DNA of 64,000 bases from JBFJKD01 sp041600415 (GTDB taxonomy: Bacteria > Pseudomonadota > Gammaproteobacteria > Pseudomonadales > Porticoccaceae). Of this stretch, positions 35,696 to 43,705 are shown piece after piece. The notes beneath the pieces are model-generated. The model was not told the origin of the DNA, did no database searches, and saw nothing but the letters and a program-made list of their open reading frames with translations. Location of the stretch: assembly GCA_041600415.1 (NCBI GenBank), contig JBFIKF010000002.1, positions 310,001 through 374,000 on the forward strand, written 5' to 3'. The translations under genes and the position numbers were made by a program. Position 1 is the stretch's first letter; every line of letters begins with the position of its first letter.

Positions 35696-38602
35696 ATGGA
35701 ACCCACAACACAAGCCGAACCATCAGCCCACCCCGATACACAGTCAACCCAGCCGGACGCTCGCCAGGGTGCTCCCAGCCTCAGCGCCCGAGCCAGCACG
35801 GTAAGTGCCACCGCCCCCGGCAAACTGCGGGTCATCAAGCGCAACGGCACCGTGGTGCCCTACGACGATTCCAAAATCGCCGTCGCCATTACCAAGGCCT
35901 TTCTCGCCGTGGAAGGCGCGGCGGCAGCGGCTTCGGGACGGATTCACAATACCGTGGCGGCCCTTAATCAACAGGTTACCGACACCTTCAGGCGTCGCAT
36001 GCCCTCCGGGGGCACGGTGCATATCGAGGACATTCAGGATCAGGTGGAACTGGCGCTGATGCGCAGTGGCGAGCAGCGCATCGCCCGCTCCTATGTGATT
36101 TATCGCGAAGAGCGTTCCAAAGAAAGAGCTGCCGAACGTTCCGTACCCCTGCCCACCGAATACACCGAAACCCACATCGAAGTCACCTTCAACGACGGTA
36201 CCCGCGGCCCGCTGGACATGGATCGCCTGCACACAGTAGTCAGCGAAGCCTGCGCCGATCTGAAGGACGTCGAAGTGGACGCCATTCTCAAGGAAGCCCT
36301 GCGCAACCTCTACGACGGCGTGTCCATGAAAGACGTCAACACGTCCCTGGTGATCACCGCCCGCACCCTGGTGGAAAAGGAACCCAATTACACCTACGCC
36401 ACCGCCCGTTTGCTGATGGACGGCCTGCGCGCCGAGGCGCTGTCCTTCCTGGGCACCGCCGACGGGGCTACCCAGCACGAAATGATCCAGCTCTATCCCC
36501 AGGTGTTGTCCACCTACATTCGGCGCGGCGTGGAACTGGAGCTAATCGCGCCGGAGCTGGCGGAATTCAATCTCGACCAGCTGGGCCAGGCGATTCACCC
36601 GGAACGGGATCTGCAATTTACCTACCTCGGCCTGCAAACTCTGTACGACCGTTACTTCCTGCACAGCGACGACGTGCGTTTTGAGCTGCCCCAGTGCTTC
36701 TTTATGCGGGTGGCCATGGGCCTGGCCGTCAACGAAGACGATCGCGAAGCCCGCGCCATCGAGTTTTACAACCTGCTGTCGTCGTTCGACTACATGAGCT
36801 CCACCCCGACCCTGTTCAATGCCGGCACCCTGCGCCCGCAACTGTCGAGCTGCTATCTGACCACCGTGCCAGACAGCCTCAAGGGCATCTATGGCGCCAT
36901 TCAGGACAACGCCATGCTCTCCAAATGGGCGGGCGGTCTGGGTAACGACTGGACGCCGGTGCGCGGACTCGGCGCCTATATCAAAGGCACCAACGGCAAG
37001 TCCCAGGGGGTGGTGCCCTTTCTGAAAGTAGTCAACGACACCGCCGTCGCGGTCAATCAGGGGGGCAAGCGCAAGGGCGCGGTCTGCGCCTATCTGGAAA
37101 CCTGGCATATCGACGTCGAGGAATTTATCGAACTACGCAAAAATACCGGGGACGATCGCCGCCGCACCCACGACATGAATTCCGCCAACTGGATTCCCGA
37201 CCTGTTTATGAAGCGGGTCTTCGAAGACGGTCCCTGGACCTTGTTCTCCCCCAACGACGTGCCCGACCTGCACGACCTGTACGGCACCGCCTTTGAAATT
37301 CGCTACGCCGAATACGAACTGATGGCGGCCACCGGCGAAATCAAGCTGTCCAAAACCGTGCGCGCCCAGGAACTGTGGCGCAAGATGCTGGGCATGCTGT
37401 TTGAAACCGGTCATCCGTGGATGACCTTCAAGGACCCGTGCAACCTGCGCTCGCCGCAGCAGCATGTGGGGGTGGTGCACTCCTCCAACCTGTGCACGGA
37501 AATCACCCTCAATACCAAAGCCAACGAAGAAATCGCGGTGTGCAATCTGGGTTCGGTCAACCTCGCCCAGCACATTGATGCCGACGGTCAGCTCGACAGC
37601 GACAAGCTGCGCGCCACCGTGCGCACCGCCGTGCGCATGCTGGATAACGTCATCGACATTAACTACTACTCCGTAGATACCGCGCGCCAGTCCAATATGC
37701 GCCACCGCCCGGTCGGTCTGGGATTAATGGGTTTTCAGGACGCCCTGTACCAGATCAAAACCGCCTACGGCTCCGACCAGGCAGTGGAATTTGCCGACCG
37801 CTCCATGGAAACCATCAGTTATCACGCCCTGGAAGCCTCCAGCGACCTCGCCGAGGAGCGCGGCAGCTACGCCAGCTACGAAGGTTCCCTGTGGAGCCGC
37901 GGTATTCTGCCCATCGACTCCATCGAGTTGCTGGAAAAAAATCGCGGCAGCCAGTACATCGAAATGGATAAGTCCCGCACGCTGGACTGGGATAGCCTGC
38001 GGGAAAAAATCCGCAGCCAGGGGATGCGCAACTCCAATGTTATGGCCATTGCCCCCACCGCCACCATCGCCAATATCACCGGCGTCAGCCAGTCCATTGA
38101 GCCGACCTATCAAAACCTGTACGTCAAATCCAATCTGTCCGGGGAATTCACGGTGGTCAACAGCTACCTGGTTCACGAACTGAAGGACCGCGGCCTGTGG
38201 GACGCAGTGATGGTCAACGACCTGAAGTACTACGACGGCTCGGTGCAGGCCATCGCTCGGATTCCGGACGACCTCAAGGAACGCTACGCCACCGCATTTG
38301 AAGTGGAACCCAAATGGATTGTCGAAGCCGCCAGCCGCCGCCAGAAATGGATCGACCAGGCGCAAAGCCTCAACCTGTACATCGCCGGGGTCAACGGTAA
38401 AAAGCTCGACATGACCTACCGCATGGCCTGGCTGCGTGGCCTGAAAACCACCTACTACCTGCGCTCCCTGGCGGCCACCAGCACCGAAAAATCCACCGTC
38501 AGCAGCGGCAAGCTCAACGCCGTGGCTTCCGGTGTCGCCGCACCCGCACCCGTGCCCGCGGCCTGTTCAATTGATGACCCCGACTGTGAAGCCTGTCAAT
38601 AA
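35696..38602 (+). CDS. nrdA: Ribonucleoside-diphosphate reductase, alpha subunit (class I)
   Basis: NrdA reduces ribonucleotides to deoxyribonucleotides. A Ser/Pro-rich N-terminus leads into two ATP-cone domains: one near residues 45-140 (KLRVIKRNGTVVPYDDSKI) and a second near 160-250. The duplicated cone is known from Pseudomonas aeruginosa NrdA, where it mediates dATP inhibition. The catalytic barrel carries NLCTEI near residue 600 and ATAT(I) repeats near 785, and the tail ends with a cysteine pair (DCEACQ). The ATG at 35696-35698 has only a weak ribosome binding site. The mRNA leader is about 240 bases. Confidence 0.94.
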   Translation: MEPTTQAEPSAHPDTQSTQPDARQGAPSLSARASTVSATAPGKLRVIKRNGTVVPYDDSKIAVAITKAFLAVEGAAAAASGRIHNTVAALNQQVTDTFRRRMPSGGTVHIEDIQDQVELALMRSGEQRIARSYVIYREERSKERAAERSVPLPTEYTETHIEVTFNDGTRGPLDMDRLHTVVSEACADLKDVEVDAILKEALRNLYDGVSMKDVNTSLVITARTLVEKEPNYTYATARLLMDGLRAEALSFLGTADGATQHEMIQLYPQVLSTYIRRGVELELIAPELAEFNLDQLGQAIHPERDLQFTYLGLQTLYDRYFLHSDDVRFELPQCFFMRVAMGLAVNEDDREARAIEFYNLLSSFDYMSSTPTLFNAGTLRPQLSSCYLTTVPDSLKGIYGAIQDNAMLSKWAGGLGNDWTPVRGLGAYIKGTNGKSQGVVPFLKVVNDTAVAVNQGGKRKGAVCAYLETWHIDVEEFIELRKNTGDDRRRTHDMNSANWIPDLFMKRVFEDGPWTLFSPNDVPDLHDLYGTAFEIRYAEYELMAATGEIKLSKTVRAQELWRKMLGMLFETGHPWMTFKDPCNLRSPQQHVGVVHSSNLCTEITLNTKANEEIAVCNLGSVNLAQHIDADGQLDSDKLRATVRTAVRMLDNVIDINYYSVDTARQSNMRHRPVGLGLMGFQDALYQIKTAYGSDQAVEFADRSMETISYHALEASSDLAEERGSYASYEGSLWSRGILPIDSIELLEKNRGSQYIEMDKSRTLDWDSLREKIRSQGMRNSNVMAIAPTATIANITGVSQSIEPTYQNLYVKSNLSGEFTVVNSYLVHELKDRGLWDAVMVNDLKYYDGSVQAIARIPDDLKERYATAFEVEPKWIVEAASRRQKWIDQAQSLNLYIAGVNGKKLDMTYRMAWLRGLKTTYYLRSLAATSTEKSTVSSGKLNAVASGVAAPAPVPAACSIDDPDCEACQ

Positions 38603-38737
38603 CAGTCAAGAAAAACCCAGCCGGGGTGGTTGGGCGCACGCTCTGCAATCGACGCAGCAAGACGTCGGCAGAGCGTTGCGCCATTTTTCTAAATTTAACT
38701 CGTTGTCGAACAACACAATAACGCTGGGGAAGTAACC

Positions 38738-40087
38738 ATGCTTAGCTGGGATGATTTTCATACCGAAGACGCCATAAAAACCTACAACCCGCAAACCGCG
38801 ACGGCCACGCCGCCACCGGTTGCCAAGGTAGCGAAGCCTGCACCGCCAGTAGCAGCAGCCCCGCGCGCAACTAACACCGCGCCTGCTAACACCGCGCCTG
38901 CGGCAAGCACGGCCCCCGCCGCTGTCATGAACAGCCACGACGCCGTGCATCCCGACACCGGCGTGGCCGAAGTATCCGCCGCCGCCATGCAGGAAGCGCA
39001 GAAACAGGCCCTGGCAGCAGTTGCCAACCTGGACGTCAGCGCAGGCCTGGAGGAACTGGAAATGGGCGCGGAGCGCATTCGCGTCGACGACAAACGCATG
39101 ATCAACTGCCACGCCGATCTCAACCAACTGGTGCCCTTCAAATACGACTGGGCCTGGCAAAAATACCTGGACGGTTGCGCCAACCACTGGATGCCCCAGG
39201 AAATCAACATGACCGCCGACGTCGCCACCTGGAAAAGCGACGAAGGCCTGAGCGACGACGAGCGCCGCATCGTGATGCGCTCCCTCGGTTATTTTTCTAC
39301 CGCCGACTCCCTGGTGGCCAACAACCTGGTGCTGGCTGTATACCGGCTGATTACCAACCCGGAATGCCGCCAGTACATTCTGCGCCAGAGCTTCGAGGAG
39401 GCCATTCACACCCACGCCTATCAATATTGCATCGAATCCCTGGGTATGAACGAAGGCGAAGTGTTTAACATGTACCGCGAAGTACCCTCCGTGGCCAAAA
39501 AAGCCGCCTGGAGCCTGAAACAAACCCAGTCCCTGAGCGACCCCACCTTCACCACCGGCACTCCGGAAACCGACCAGGAACTACTGCGCAACCTGATTGC
39601 GTTCTACTGCGTCACCGAAGGCATTTTCTTCTACTGCGGCTTTACCCAAATTCTGTCCATGGGGCGGCGTAACAAAATGACCGGCGTCGCCGAGCAGTTC
39701 CAGTACATTCTCCGCGACGAATCCATGCACCTCAACTTTGGCGTGGACGTCATCAACCAGATCAAACTGGAAAACCCGCACCTGTGGACCCCCGAGTTTC
39801 AGCAGGAAACCATGCGCATGATTCTCGAGGGCACCGAACTCGAAATCGCCTACGCCCGCGACACCATGCCGCGCGGCGTGCTGGGCATGAACGCACCCAT
39901 GATGGAAGAATACCTGCACTTTATCGCCAACCGTCGCCTCAACCAGCTCGGCCTGCCGGAACAATACCCCGGCGCCAAAAACCCGTTCCCGTGGATGTCG
40001 GAAATGATGGACTTAAGAAAGGAAAAGAACTTTTTTGAAACCCGGGTGATTGAGTATCAAACCGGTGGGGCGCTGAGCTGGGATTAG
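38738..40087 (+). CDS. nrdB: Ribonucleoside-diphosphate reductase, beta subunit (class I)
   Basis: NrdB houses the di-iron/tyrosyl radical cofactor. The ferritin-like core begins after a long low-complexity Ala/Pro/Thr-rich N-terminal extension (about residues 18-70), part of which is a perfect 15-base duplication at 38871-38900. Metal-ligand helices are visible: FEEAIHTHAYQYCIE and RDESMHLNFGVDVI. Its 449 residues exceed the usual 375-415 because of the extension. It lies 135 bases after nrdA and should be cotranscribed. A copy of the island's repeat begins 27 bases past its stop. Confidence 0.95.
   Translation: MLSWDDFHTEDAIKTYNPQTATATPPPVAKVAKPAPPVAAAPRATNTAPANTAPAASTAPAAVMNSHDAVHPDTGVAEVSAAAMQEAQKQALAAVANLDVSAGLEELEMGAERIRVDDKRMINCHADLNQLVPFKYDWAWQKYLDGCANHWMPQEINMTADVATWKSDEGLSDDERRIVMRSLGYFSTADSLVANNLVLAVYRLITNPECRQYILRQSFEEAIHTHAYQYCIESLGMNEGEVFNMYREVPSVAKKAAWSLKQTQSLSDPTFTTGTPETDQELLRNLIAFYCVTEGIFFYCGFTQILSMGRRNKMTGVAEQFQYILRDESMHLNFGVDVINQIKLENPHLWTPEFQQETMRMILEGTELEIAYARDTMPRGVLGMNAPMMEEYLHFIANRRLNQLGLPEQYPGAKNPFPWMSEMMDLRKEKNFFETRVIEYQTGGALSWD
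38871..38900 (+). repeat. Perfect 15-base tandem duplication inside nrdB
   Basis: Two adjacent identical 15-base units (CTAACACCGCGCCTG) encode part of the low-complexity N-terminal extension of NrdB (TNTAPANTAPA). The length is a multiple of three, so copy-number change would keep the frame. Confidence 0.8.
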
Positions 40088-40113
40088 AAGATGACATTGG
40101 ATCAAAAATGCAA

Positions 40114-40140
40114 CAATCAATCGAGACTGAACCCATTAAT
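40114..40140 (-). repeat. Left copy of the island repeat (inverted)
   Basis: Read on the minus strand this 27-base segment matches the copy at 42383-42409 at about 22 of 27 positions, including CTCGATTGATT. It lies just downstream of nrdB and immediately ahead of the ATPase gene, in opposite orientation to the right-hand copies. So the ATPase/nuclease pair is flanked by inverted copies. Such short dyads resemble repeats linked to REP-associated tyrosine transposases, but no such transposase is in the window. Confidence 0.6.
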
Positions 40141-40174
40141 TTATACCTTGGCCTTGCGCTGTTAGGAAACTCCT

Positions 40175-41482
40175 TTGACGCACAAAACAGACGACGTATT
40201 CGGAGTTAAAAGCACCCTAGTACTTTCCTATGTTGAGCGCGACCTCGTTGACGCGCGCTTTAAGGCCGCTCTCGATAGTAGCAACGAGGTGGTCGTCTAC
40301 GGTTCTTCGAAGCAGGGCAAGACCTCCCTTATTCTCAAGCATCTGCCACATGACTCCTACGTAAAAGTAGAATGCTCCCCACAAACGCAGCCAGTCGATA
40401 TCTACAAATCCATACTTCGTCAACTCAACATTCGTTACATCGACACTGAGACCACTGAAGAAGGATTAGAACACGGTGGAAAAATTAGTGCCGGCTTTAG
40501 AGTCAGGATTCCGTTTCTAGGAGACACCGGTGTCGATGCTGAGGCCTCAGACAACAGCACGACCAGGACAACACTTTCTGAGCAATACATCGAATACAAC
40601 CTTTCACTGGCTCAGGATCTTTCTGAACTTCTTAATAAAAATAAATGTACGAAATTCATTGTTCTAGAAAACTTCCACTATCTTCCCATCGATGTGCAGG
40701 AGACGCTGGCATACGACCTTCGAATCTTCCAAGACCACCATATCGTTTTCATCATTCTTGGCATCTGGCGAGAAGCTAATCGTCTCGCGCAGTTCAACGG
40801 AGATTTGCTTGACAGAATAACCGAGGTGCCTGTTGAGCCGTGGGAGAGAGAGGACTTCTATCGCGTTATCCGATCTGGCGAACCACTACTAAACGTCGAC
40901 TTCTCTGAAGTGCGCGAGAAAATTATTGATGAATCGTTTGATAGCGTTGGCGTCGTACAGGAAATCTGTAAGCTGTGCTGTTTAAACGCAGGAATAATGG
41001 AAACCGGCGATTCGCTTGTCACAATTGAACAAGATCATCTTGACGCTGCGCTATCACAAAAAGCGAGAGACTATGGCGCACGACATATACGAAATTTTGA
41101 GTCGTTCGTGGACATCCGGGTACGAACCAGCACGCAAAGCGGGAAACCGTCATTAGCCTATCCGTACTACTTTATTAAATTGCTTCTTACGCAGCGATTC
41201 GAGGATATCCAAAAAGGACTCTCGCGCGCAGTGCTGCTGGAAGAGATTCGATTAATTCATCATCGGCCGGACGACGTCAGGTCCAGCGATCTCGGGGCCT
41301 TTTTGCATAACATCACACAACATCAAATTGGAAAGAAAATTCAACCGCCATTCGTAGACTATGACCGTGGCGGAAAGGTCATGAAGATTATCGATTCATC
41401 ACTCTACTTTTTTCTAAAGAACTGTAACCGAGCGGAAATCCTAGCCGATATTCCCAACCCCATCGACGACCTGGAAGCGTGA
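40175..41482 (+). CDS. AAA-type ATPase of an ATPase/nuclease pair
   Basis: A 435-residue P-loop ATPase that I cannot assign to a named family. Walker A is GSSKQGKTS at residues 43-51 and the Walker B-like strand is FIVLENFH at 161-168, followed by a sensor-type strand VFIILGIWRE (191-200) and DRITEVPVEPW (213-223) carrying a likely arginine finger. This is the layout of AAA ATPases related to Orc/TniB-like proteins. The C-terminal 100 residues may be a winged helix. The TTG at 40175-40177 has AGGA about eight bases ahead. It is four bases upstream of the nuclease-like gene. GC content is lower than its neighbours. Confidence 0.72.
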   Translation: MTHKTDDVFGVKSTLVLSYVERDLVDARFKAALDSSNEVVVYGSSKQGKTSLILKHLPHDSYVKVECSPQTQPVDIYKSILRQLNIRYIDTETTEEGLEHGGKISAGFRVRIPFLGDTGVDAEASDNSTTRTTLSEQYIEYNLSLAQDLSELLNKNKCTKFIVLENFHYLPIDVQETLAYDLRIFQDHHIVFIILGIWREANRLAQFNGDLLDRITEVPVEPWEREDFYRVIRSGEPLLNVDFSEVREKIIDESFDSVGVVQEICKLCCLNAGIMETGDSLVTIEQDHLDAALSQKARDYGARHIRNFESFVDIRVRTSTQSGKPSLAYPYYFIKLLLTQRFEDIQKGLSRAVLLEEIRLIHHRPDDVRSSDLGAFLHNITQHQIGKKIQPPFVDYDRGGKVMKIIDSSLYFFLKNCNRAEILADIPNPIDDLEA

Positions 41483-41486
41483 TACG

Positions 41487-42230
41487 ATGGGTAAAAATCA
41501 ACAGGGTCAGAGCGAACCTACCACGAATGCAAGGCCACAAATATTTGTAAATATTGAAGCAGAATTTAAAATATTTTTAAGGTCACTCGAGGGAGCTATT
41601 GATTTAGATAAAACCTCAGGCAATAAAGTTATAAGCAGGAAAGCTGATTTTTTTCTTGCAAAGGAAAATGCGATACTGGAGATAAAAACCATAAATAGCG
41701 ATCGTTACAAATCTTTTGAGTCATGGATAAATAAAAAAATATCAGATCCAAATGAAATAAAGAAAGGCATGCCAGTTGTTTTTGGGACTATCAACTTTAA
41801 CCAAATTTACGAATCACATCGAAACAAAAAATTGTTCGATAGACAACTAGATATTCATGCATCTAGAACATTAGAAGGTTATATAAGAGACGCTAAATAT
41901 CAAATTTACGAAACAAAAAAATCAATTCAGGATAATAGTGCTTTGGGCATACTTGTCATCCTCAATGAAGGATATGAATTTTACGAAACGTGGTTCGTAT
42001 ACCGTATGATTCAAGATATGCTGAGATCTATTAAAAAATACAAACCATATTTGGCGATAGACGGTGTTTTGTATATTAATGAGTCAAGATTTAAACGAAA
42101 CATAATTGATGTCGTATTTATACATGAATCTAATAATCTTGATGATTTGACTCCAAATGAATTCCTAGAATATCTGCATACAAAATGGGCAGAGTACCGC
42201 GGATATAGTAATACAGAATCAGGGGGTTAG
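41487..42230 (+). CDS. PD-(D/E)XK nuclease-like protein of the ATPase/nuclease pair
   Basis: A 247-residue protein that I do not recognise as a named family. The segment RKADFFLAKENAILEIKTIN (residues 51-70) has the spacing of a PD-(D/E)XK active site: Asp54, Glu65 and Lys67, with an acidic helix residue (Glu24 or Glu26) ahead. The gene is strongly AT-rich (about one third G+C by eye) against GC-rich neighbours. It begins four bases after the ATPase stop, so the two form an operon. Codons 4-9 coincide with a partial copy of the island repeat (41496-41511). Nuclease activity is inference from motif spacing. Confidence 0.68.
   Translation: MGKNQQGQSEPTTNARPQIFVNIEAEFKIFLRSLEGAIDLDKTSGNKVISRKADFFLAKENAILEIKTINSDRYKSFESWINKKISDPNEIKKGMPVVFGTINFNQIYESHRNKKLFDRQLDIHASRTLEGYIRDAKYQIYETKKSIQDNSALGILVILNEGYEFYETWFVYRMIQDMLRSIKKYKPYLAIDGVLYINESRFKRNIIDVVFIHESNNLDDLTPNEFLEYLHTKWAEYRGYSNTESGG
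41496..41511 (+). repeat. Partial island repeat at the start of the nuclease gene
   Basis: The 16 bases AATCAACAGGGTCAGA match the first 16 bases of the copy at 42383 with one mismatch. They lie within codons 4-9 of the nuclease-like gene, so the repeat has contributed the N-terminus or the start of that gene. Confidence 0.5.
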
Positions 42231-42243
42231 ACTCCTTGATTCC
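42216..42243 (+). repeat. Island repeat, variant b, copy 1
   Basis: This 28-base unit, with ends GAATCA and TGATTC, matches the unit at 42977-43004 at 24 of 28 positions, including the shared GACTCCTTGATTCC. It covers the last codons of the nuclease gene and its stop. Confidence 0.65.
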
Positions 42244-42382
42244 ACGCGGTGAACCTACATATCAGTGAGCTTATTCCGGCGTTCGCCTTGGGACTAAGCT
42301 GAGCGAATTATCCGGGTCACCTAAGAATCAGGACCGCCTCCGCCACAGCGAAAACAACGCCCCACTTAACATAATCAATAGT

Positions 42383-42409
42383 AATCAATAGGGTCAGACT
42401 CGATTGATT
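42383..42409 (+). repeat. Island repeat, reference copy
   Basis: The unit begins AATCAAT and ends ATTGATT, so its ends are inverted. Its core is GGGTCAGACTCGATTGATT. An extra AATCAATA stands ten bases earlier (42373-42380). A truncated copy, AATCAATAGGGTC, is at 42482-42494. It is the best-formed copy and the reference for the others. Confidence 0.65.
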
Positions 42410-42460
42410 TTGATTTTGCGCTTAGTAATACATGAAATCTGACCTTACTGATGCAGGCGT

Positions 42461-42586
42461 TCATTTAGCAGTAAACATCGGAATCAATAGGGTCTTTTTG
42501 GCCAAGTTGCCATCAAAGAGAATGAGCAGGACTACATCAAGTTTTTTCTTGATGTCGATGGCAAAGTTTCTTTCCTGCGCCGGTAA
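42461..42586 (-). pseudogene. Possible gene remnant cut by a repeat
   Basis: On the minus strand a frame of 42 codons contains the protein-like string NFAIDIKKKLDVVLLILFDG near its start. That is stop-free but has no start or upstream frame. The end of the frame is the truncated island repeat at 42482-42494. It looks like the end of a small protein gene destroyed by the repeat. I cannot name the parent family. Confidence 0.25.
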
Positions 42587-42644
42587 TCACCCCACTGTAG
42601 TCGGCGGCCGGGTATTGGAATGAGTGTCGCACGCGGCTGCTGGG

Positions 42645-42959
42645 CTAGCTATTCTTGTCCCACATCACGTCGCTTTTTGATTTTACCGCCGCCTTGAGCA
42701 ATTCGATCACCGGCAAGGCGCGGCGCGAGAGACTTACTGGCGGTTCATCATCCACTGATTGCCCGAACTCTTCCGGTTCAGGCAACTGTTCGTTTGCCGC
42801 GACCGCGGCCTCCAAACTCGCTAACGCAGCCGGGACATTTTCTGCAAGCAGTGCGCCGGGCACCGTGCCTCTGTGACCCATCAGTTCGAGCAGTCGGACT
42901 GCATCCGCGCCGAACATGGTTATGTTCGCGTAGGCATTGCAGGAAAAAGTTACCAGCAT
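42645..42959 (-). CDS. DUF1840 family protein
   Basis: A 104-residue protein with the family opening MLVTFSCNAYANITMFGADA and the segment HRGTVPGALLAENVPAALA. DUF1840 proteins are small, common in beta- and gammaproteobacteria, and have no assigned function. AGGA stands seven bases ahead of the ATG. Composition matches the core genome better than the flanking AT-rich genes, so it may be an older resident of this site. Confidence 0.8.
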   Translation of the reverse strand: MLVTFSCNAYANITMFGADAVRLLELMGHRGTVPGALLAENVPAALASLEAAVAANEQLPEPEEFGQSVDDEPPVSLSRRALPVIELLKAAVKSKSDVMWDKNS

Positions 42960-42976
42960 GATCAGGTCCTATCTGT

Positions 42977-43004
42977 GAATCCAGGGATCAGACTCCTTGA
43001 TTCC
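42977..43004 (+). repeat. Island repeat, variant b, copy 2
   Basis: This 28-base unit matches 42216-42243 at 24 of 28 positions in the same orientation. The pair encloses the DUF1840 gene and the remnant. It ends at the stop codon of the zinc-ribbon gene. Confidence 0.65.
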
Positions 43005-43327
43005 TACAAACGCTTATTAATACTATAAGTTTTTTGCTTGGTGAAAGCACCCGACAAATAAACTACTACTAATGCAACTACGCCAATTAAATATTTCGTA
43101 GCAAAGGCAGACAGCCAACCCATTAACATCGAAATTAGAAGTATGGTCAACGACAAGCCTAAAAAAATATAGGTTACCTTTTCCCTTGTCTCATTGCGCT
43201 TTCCAAGTGAAGTGTTACATTGCGGGCAAATAAATGATTTTTCCTTATCTCGCCAATCTTCACAGACGGCCTCATCATCCGAAAAGATATAATTACAAAC
43301 GACACAAATATATTTAATTTTTAGCAT
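43004..43327 (-). CDS. Zinc-ribbon membrane protein of unknown function
   Basis: A 107-residue protein beginning MLKIKYICVVCNYIF. Four cysteines in two CxxC pairs (Cys8/Cys11 and Cys34/Cys37) make a zinc ribbon, followed by two hydrophobic helices (about 51-70 and 73-93). It is AT-rich against its neighbours. An in-frame start at 43387 adds 20 residues of GC-rich, unlike sequence. No ribosome binding site is obvious for either start. The last codon abuts a repeat copy. Function is unknown. Confidence 0.6.
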   Translation of the reverse strand: MLKIKYICVVCNYIFSDDEAVCEDWRDKEKSFICPQCNTSLGKRNETREKVTYIFLGLSLTILLISMLMGWLSAFATKYLIGVVALVVVYLSGAFTKQKTYSINKRL

Positions 43328-43609
43328 TGGGCGCCCAAAACGTCGGCGCATCCCGCTCGCGGCGCGCTCTTCGTGCTGGAAATGCATTGACGTGCGCAGG
43401 ATGTGCCAGTATTCGGCGATAAACGTTCAACTGCGACATATCATTCCCTGATCCATTTGTTATAGGCGCCACAATAGCTTGGTATTAAAGCGTAAATCAA
43501 TAGGCCATACCCCACTCCTGTACACCTCGGCCAGTGCCCGCCCTCGCGTTTGTCGAAGTTAGATATACTCCCCTTCTTCTCTACAGCCGCTTAGCTCACA
43601 GGAGTTGCC

Positions 43610-43705
43610 ATGCACAACAGCCCGCACGCCCATTCGGCAACGGATACGATTGCGTTTACCCCTATGCAGGTAATCTTCCCCACCGCCAGGGTGACAGTCC
43701 ATTGA
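43610..43705 (+). CDS. 31-residue leader ORF overlapping the kinase gene
   Basis: ATG 43610-43612 has an ideal AGGAG ahead and encodes 31 residues, ending at TGA 43703-43705. That stop overlaps the TTG that I take as the start of the APH gene. It could be a leader peptide that couples translation, or the true N-terminus of the kinase if a frameshift or assembly error lies between. The peptide starts MHNSPHAHSATDTIAF; I do not recognise it. Confidence 0.4.
   Translation: MHNSPHAHSATDTIAFTPMQVIFPTARVTVH

Larger units (their letters stand above)
42231..42644. other. Gene-poor stretch between the nuclease gene and the DUF1840 gene
   Basis: It contains island repeats at 42216-42243 and 42383-42409, a partial copy at 42482-42494 and a gene remnant on the minus strand. 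An 8-base perfect stem ACATCAAG/CTTGATGT (42534-42541, 42548-42555) with a T6 loop lies inside the remnant. No intact gene is supported. Confidence 0.5.

Noticed and set aside
35744..36478. Long open frame antisense to nrdA (244 codons)
   Set aside because: It is a shadow of the GC-rich nrdA reading frame; the translation has no domain pattern and no ribosome binding site.
40175..41482. Orc1/Cdc6 or TniB transposition helper identity
   Set aside because: The motif layout is similar, but no transposase or integrase gene lies nearby, and the adjacent nuclease fits an independent pair better. Left as unassigned AAA ATPase.
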